Shown: piece by piece, positions 58,919-64,000 of the stretch
Layout of the letters: every line of letters starts with the position of its first letter
Numbering within the stretch: the first letter of the stretch is position 1
Assembly: GCA_000181795.3 (NCBI GenBank)
Contig: CM012953.1
Coordinates: 9,722,893 to 9,786,892, forward strand
Origin: Trichinella spiralis
Taxonomy: Eukaryota > Nematoda > Enoplea > Trichinellida > Trichinellidae
Length of the DNA: 64,000 nucleotides
Direction: 5' to 3'
Position numbers and translations under genes: made by a program
The notes under the pieces: generated by a model
Databases searched by the model: none
Told to the model about the DNA's origin: nothing
Seen by the model: only the letters and a program-made list of their open reading frames with translations

Positions 58919-59338
58919 TCAGCTGAGTTGCTTTTTGAAAATTATCAAATGCATAGTGTGAAATGTATTAAAGTTCGCTTTATGCGCAACAATTCTTTCT
59001 TTTAAAAAAAGATAGCTTGTATGGGGTTGTAGCATCGTTATATCTAATAATCTACCTGGAGTATCTATGTATTCATGAGAATCACCTGATCCTCTATCAT
59101 CAAAGGTGGTTACGTTCTTTATAAACAGATCATAGCCACATATAATGAGACTTATACCAAATAGTAAAGCTCTCACAGCATTCAAAGCGTCCATCTTCTG
59201 CTCTATTGCTTGGTAGACATTCTGAGAGAATTTGTCACGTTTCTTCTGATGCCTAATTATGCACGTTTGAGGATAGAAGACTTGCAACAATTTGAATGTC
59301 CTTAGGTTAAAGACGCCTGCCTTCCGTTGTTTAATCAC
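58919..59338 (-). CDS. Unrecognised ORF, 139 codons
   Basis: An open frame without an ATG at its 5' limit; the first Met is internal (MDALNAVRALLFGIS). It contains one hydrophobic stretch (RALLFGISLIICGYDLF) that could be a membrane helix, and otherwise unremarkable sequence. No family is recognised and no flanking exons were found. Its position next to a Tigger-like relic on the same strand makes transposon debris possible. Confidence 0.25.
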   Translation of the reverse strand: MIKQRKAGVFNLRTFKLLQVFYPQTCIIRHQKKRDKFSQNVYQAIEQKMDALNAVRALLFGISLIICGYDLFIKNVTTFDDRGSGDSHEYIDTPGRLLDITMLQPHTSYLFLKERIVAHKANFNTFHTMHLIIFKKQLS

Positions 59339-59499
59339 GTAGAGATTTTTGTCAAACTTGCTTTGTTTTCCCCTCCACCATTATAGACTTTTGTGTTCAG
59401 AGAACACTTTCTTTGAGACAACAAATGTAGCCCATGATTGATTCACTTTGTTCAAAATGCATTATTATTTTAAACAAATATTTTATTCTAACGCAAAAA

Positions 59500-59999
59500 T
59501 TGCTTCATGCCGATCGTGACTGATGCTGAAGAAAGTTTCACATCTATAGCTTTCCTGTGATATAAGATAAGCAGTGTGCCAGTTTGTCCGTTTAACTGCA
59601 TGCAGAATTTTCACAAGCTTTTCGAAAGTTAATTTTTCATTTACATCAGTGGCAATATCTTCATCAGCGTCTTTTCTTCATCAGACGATTTCCACTGTAA
59701 GTTCATTTGTGTGAGATTCAATTAGTTCCATTACTTCTAATTCCTGCAGGTCTTTCAAACTTCCCTCATTCATTTGATGTGCCAACGTGACAGTCATCGT
59801 GATCAGCAGGAAGAAACGCAATTGCTGTTTTTGCGTAATCTGGCCACAAATTGCCCCAACAGGCGTTTACAGCCTCAGTTTTCAATTCTATAATATATTC
59901 GTTAATAAGGCACATCCAATCTGCAATATTAAACTTTTTCCAGTAGTCTACTACATCCAGATGGCTGTCCCCATCTATAACAGTAACTAGATGAGCCAC
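59500..59999 (-). pseudogene. Tigger/pogo-like transposase relic (C-terminal part)
   Basis: The frame 59999-59766 reads DYWKKFNIADWMCLI then ELKTEAVNACWGNLWPDYAK. This is the characteristic segment after the DDE domain of Tigger/pogo (Tc1/mariner superfamily) transposases, where FW..Y.I...I and LN.CW.KLWP recur. A stop at 59766 truncates it. Acidic, Glu-rich fragments in other frames down to about 59640 fit the usual C-terminal tail. The catalytic DDE core and CENP-B DNA-binding domain are absent. The left edge is approximate. Confidence 0.55.
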
Positions 60000-62002
60000 C
60001 GTCCTCTTAGTTTAATAAGCGTAAACAAAAGCGAAGTTTAGTAAGCGAAGAAACAAAAGTCATTTGGTCTGTTAGACAGTGCCAGTCATTCCGCAAACCA
60101 ACCGCTGATTTATAGTGACCCTTTTTGAATTATCTTTTGTTTATTTCTCTTATTAGCGGCGATTAATAAGTCTCGGAGTAAGGTAAGTCTTTATCATTAT
60201 TGTTATGGAGTGAAAACTTTACACTCAACCTGCAGATCTACAGTATACATACACAGTAGAATTTGATGAATTTTATTTAGCATAAACTACCAAAGTAAAT
60301 AGCGTGCAACGCACTTGTGCGCGGAAGAGCTGATGTGGAAGTAAAAATTGATAACGCATTCTTATATACATGCGGAAATGACGTCACAGCGTCACGCTCT
60401 GACGCTCAGCTCTATCGTGGGCTAGAGCTTCCGCCTAACTTGCCAAAGACTAGAGGTCAGGAGAATGCTTTTCCCAACAGAATCTAAAAATAAGATTTAG
60501 TGATTTCCGGCTTTTGTTTTTATGATCTTAGCCTGATACTGGAAGGTAAAAATTAAATTCAGCTTCCGCATTTATGTTAACCGTTTTTCTGAAGAGACCA
60601 TTTGTAAATGATCATCAAAATGCTGTAAAATAAACTACATTTTCCATTTACTCTGACTGTTTCAAAATCAGTCACTCCATGACTTTTACATGATATTCCT
60701 TCACTGAACAATGATGTCAGTTAGTTATATCGCTCATCACCTCTATTTCCCTAACAGTTTCAACTGTGAAGAACTTCTACTCACTTTACAATCCTGCTAC
60801 TTAACAAATCACAACTTTTAATTCACATCAGTATTACAGTTTTTGGTTAAGCAGTGGTAATGGTGGATGGTTCTCAATATGCAGTTACATTCATCTAATT
60901 ACGAGAGCATATTTTATGTTTTTTAATGTGTCCGTCCTTTTCCCTACCAAATGCAATAAAGCACATACGTTCCACAAATATAGAAAATATAATGGTTTGT
61001 TGATGTTGCGCTCTCGACATAGCAGACTGCATTTTTTAAAAATCAAGCACTATTTTACATGATTCATATTTCAGGGTGTAATTAAGAACAAGTGACGATT
61101 TCAGTTTTATTTGTCAAAATATATGCAAGTGCATATACAAGAAATCAAAATACCTAATCCATTCTAATAATTGACTTAACTGCTTACGCTACTATGTGAG
61201 ACTATAAACGCAGCTGACTAGTTAATCTAAAGCAGCTTACAAAAACAAACATCAAAGAAGATATTTAGAAGTTTCCTATTGCATTTCTTTTGCTGGAACC
61301 TACAATAGAATCATTAATATTTTCTAAAGCTGAATTCTCAGTAACAGGTTTATGTTTTATATGTGTAACTAGCTTTGTTTTGTTTTTTATGTAGAATTAC
61401 TTGCTTTGTTCTTTATGTATTCTGGTGACATATATGTGATTACTGTTATGCAGTGAATAATTTCTGAAATTAATTAATGCTTGATTTTGAGAGTGCTTAC
61501 TGTAACATCCAAACGTCATTTTCTGAATGACTAATTTACTCAGGGATTGACACGAGCCTGTAGCTGTTATTTTCATTGTTTTGTTAAATCAGTAAAATTG
61601 CAAGCTTAATATGTAAACAAAATGCTTACAGCTTACATTTGAACAGTCATTGAACATTACTCTGCAGTGTAAGCTGATAAAGATCATCACAACGTGGGGA
61701 AACAGAGAATTAGATATGTCCAACCTTTATTACAAACCAATATGCATCATGCCTTACTTCCTTAGAGGTAAACAGTGTCACTATCCTATGACTTGAAAGT
61801 AAGGTTGTTTTGAGTTTATGTGTTTGTAAGGCTCAGTTTACAGAAAATCATCACTACTTTGTTCAAGAAAATTTGTAATACGATGTAATATTGAAACGTA
61901 GAAAAGACCCTGGATATGTAATGGAAACTTTTTAGAGGTTTAATCATCAAAACCTATATAATTGCTCATCTTTATCTTGACATTTCATATTCTCCTGTCT
62001 CA
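60000..62002. other. Intergenic with a GC-enriched patch and a CRE palindrome
   Basis: Mostly AT-rich. Around 60300-60480 GC rises, with a TGACGTCA palindrome (60379-60386) and GACGCTCAG at 60401-60409. It could be a promoter or first exon of a plus-strand transcript, but no coding exon was identified. Confidence 0.35.
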
Positions 62003-62205
62003 TTGGTGGCATCACCAAATTTGGCTAACAGGATTAACCAATCAGAACGTATGAAATATGATCAATCAGAAAAAATTTCCATTACTTATTTGGAATATGT
62101 TAAACTTATATGTACCAATTATTATGAATTATCATTGTCAAATCTGCTCAGAATAAACATACTGAAGTACATGCCCGAGTTCTTTCCTCATAGCAGTAGT
62201 GCTAC

Positions 62206-62743
62206 GTGAATATCAGTAGTTCACGACCAACCAAATTAGAATCTACGTCAGAATCCCAAAAGCAAATGGATGTTGGAAGTGTACCAAATGACATCATCAT
62301 GGACCTATTTCATGCATATAAAACTTTGTGGAATCATGCATGTTTGGGGATGCTTTTGAAAGCATTGTCCGTAAAAGTGAGAGCACCAATGCCAGATTTA
62401 GATTGTCAGTCAATTATTAGCATCGCCTGGAAAGGATTATATATTTTTTGTCACCTAGAGTTAGTTGAGTTGCTGCAGATTGCATCTTTGAAAGATTTCA
62501 GTAGTAAACACGGATAGTATGGCTAAGATCGACCATGAACAGCACACTGCAGTGGATAAGCAGTATAAAATTTTTCTTCTTAATAGATCCTTCTTATGGG
62601 GAGACGTAGTGAGAGCTTTTGATAAACAGCTGGGCAGACATGAGATACGGATATGGATTCTGAGAGGCAGAAAAAGGGACGCATACTACTTGCTTAAGAA
62701 AAACTATGATTCAATTTTAGCTTTCCTCTTCTATTTACTGTAA
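62206..62743 (+). CDS. Two adjoining unrecognised ORFs
   Basis: A frame 62206-62517 (103 codons, first codon not ATG) ends in TAG at 62515-62517, and an ATG-initiated frame 62519-62743 (MAKIDHEQHTAVDKQYKIF..., 74 codons) begins one base later. Codon content looks less random than in the surroundings, and the second is basic and aromatic-rich. No splice sites joining them to each other or to the frame at 62003-62209 are evident. They may be decayed remnants of one gene or transposon ORF. No family recognised. Confidence 0.3.
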
Positions 62744-64000
62744 ATTTTATTTTTTAATAAAATATTGTTTATAAAAGTAAGTAATTATTATTAAAATGTA
62801 CAAAACAACAAATTTTCCATTTTTTAAATAAAAATCAATACATTAAGACAAGTTATCTTTTATTAGAAACTTCCACGTTATTATCATTGAAATTTAGAAA
62901 ATAAAAACGTTTTTTATCAAGTATTACAAAGATTTTTCTTATGTAATCATCTTAGAATTCAGAACAGAAAGTTATCTAAACTTAAAAGAAGTACTCACAG
63001 CGCTTTCACATACTGTAAGACTACATGTCGTCAAAGAAATTTCAAATGTAAAAATAACAAGCGTGCATTCAATTTGAATCCATTATTTGTAGAAAAATAC
63101 AGACTTATTAGGAGTTGTAATTTACACGATTGCTAAAATGCTAAAAAATCTCTTTAAAATCAGAATTTGTTTTTTATAAATTTTTCTTTTGATTTAATTC
63201 CTCTTATTCATCATTTATACATTTATTTGTAAAAATTCACTGTGAACGATTTTCTCAATTAATTTTCACCTTACCTATAAATGGTAAGAAATTATAAAAA
63301 TAAAAAATTGCATAATTGCTTTTCTAGGAGAAGTAAAATATAAAATAAAGAATAATAAACAGAACAATTTTTCTACAAAATCCTGCATATCCGTATATAA
63401 TATTACAGAAAGCGTGTTGTCAAACCGTAATGTAAAACTGCAGTGTGGTAGAGACGAAGGGTTGAGGTAAAGTTAATTTTGATTGTTAAAATGTTGAAAA
63501 CTTTTGTAATTTTTAAATTTTCAAAAAACAAAATGCAAAAAAGATAAACCTAATGTGAAATTAACAGAAACCGTTCGAGATTTTGATTTTGTAATGCAGC
63601 TACTGTAAATTTAATTGATTTCTTTATTATGATGTAAATTTTTCTTAAATTCAGTCAGTTGCTAATAATTAATTATCTAATAATACAGTTAATTTTATTC
63701 ATTTTATTTGTGAATGTGTGGGACCGTTTACTGTCTGCATAATTTGTTGCACAGTGTTCATCAACTTTGGTAGATTTGAATTTTTCAAAAATTTTTTTCC
63801 ATTTCTACGTCACCTTCTTTGATCACAGAATATTTTTTCACGTCATCTCAACCTTCTCTGATACTAGTTTTCAATTCTACTCCCACGCAAGTATTTTCGT
63901 CATTTCGCCCAGGTGCAGTTGCCATGGTGAAACTTGTTTTTTGTATTGTTTATAATTTTTTGTTTTATTCTTTTTGTCTGGTTGTACAATTTCTGCAGCA
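62744..64000. other. Intergenic to window end, no gene recognised
   Basis: AT-rich with short T-rich open frames only. Nothing supportable. Confidence 0.55.

Noticed and set aside
58919-59338. Real gene with a membrane helix
   Set aside because: Not called with confidence: no ATG at the frame start, no adjoining exons and no homology recognised; kept only as a low-confidence entry.

Overview
This is a eukaryotic nuclear window. It is AT-rich, and its protein-coding genes are cut by many introns. Most introns are short and end in a TTTCAG-like acceptor. Intron style, compact spacing and protein content point to a nematode. An enoplean of the Trichinella/Trichuris type is my best guess, by inference only; no rRNA or mitochondrial marker is present to settle it. 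There is no bacterial-style operon, CRISPR array or prophage. Exon models were assembled by hand, and codon phase closes at every junction listed unless stated.

Layout. 1-7515: no recognisable gene, probably upstream and 5' UTR territory of the next gene. 7516-12569 (+): ANKRD50-like NTPase plus ankyrin scaffold. 13086-14475 (+): divergent PP1-type phosphatase. 14908-18766 (-): glycyl-tRNA synthetase. 19766-19837 (-): tRNA-Asp(GTC). 20302-21689 (-): eEF1B delta/beta. 22179-28177 (+): CYFIP (WAVE complex), 29 coding exons. 28466-30419 (+): dynactin-2. 31166-33153 (+): RFC5. 33323-35356 (-): flavin monooxygenase. 35357-41852: a transposon-rich gap holding a foldback element, a hAT relic and a TIR-bounded integrase element of Ginger/KRBA2 type with a piggyBac-like scrap inside. 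42046-58247 (all -): ZNF622/REI1, a DMAC2-like LRR protein, a redox-atypical PDI, an AKAP7-like 2H phosphoesterase and two tandem cathepsin B-like proteases. 58248-64000: gene-poor, with a Tigger/pogo relic and unplaced short ORFs.

Functional picture. Most genes are conserved housekeeping: translation (GlyRS, tRNA-Asp, eEF1B, ZNF622), cytoskeleton and transport (CYFIP, dynactin-2, ANKRD50), replication (RFC5), mitochondrial complex assembly (DMAC2-like) and ER folding (PDI). The divergent genes are the PP1-like phosphatase, the PDI with a CGQC site and no second active site, and the two cathepsin B paralogues lacking the occluding-loop histidines. The most notable mobile DNA is the 2.8 kb integrase element with long TIRs at 39036-41852.
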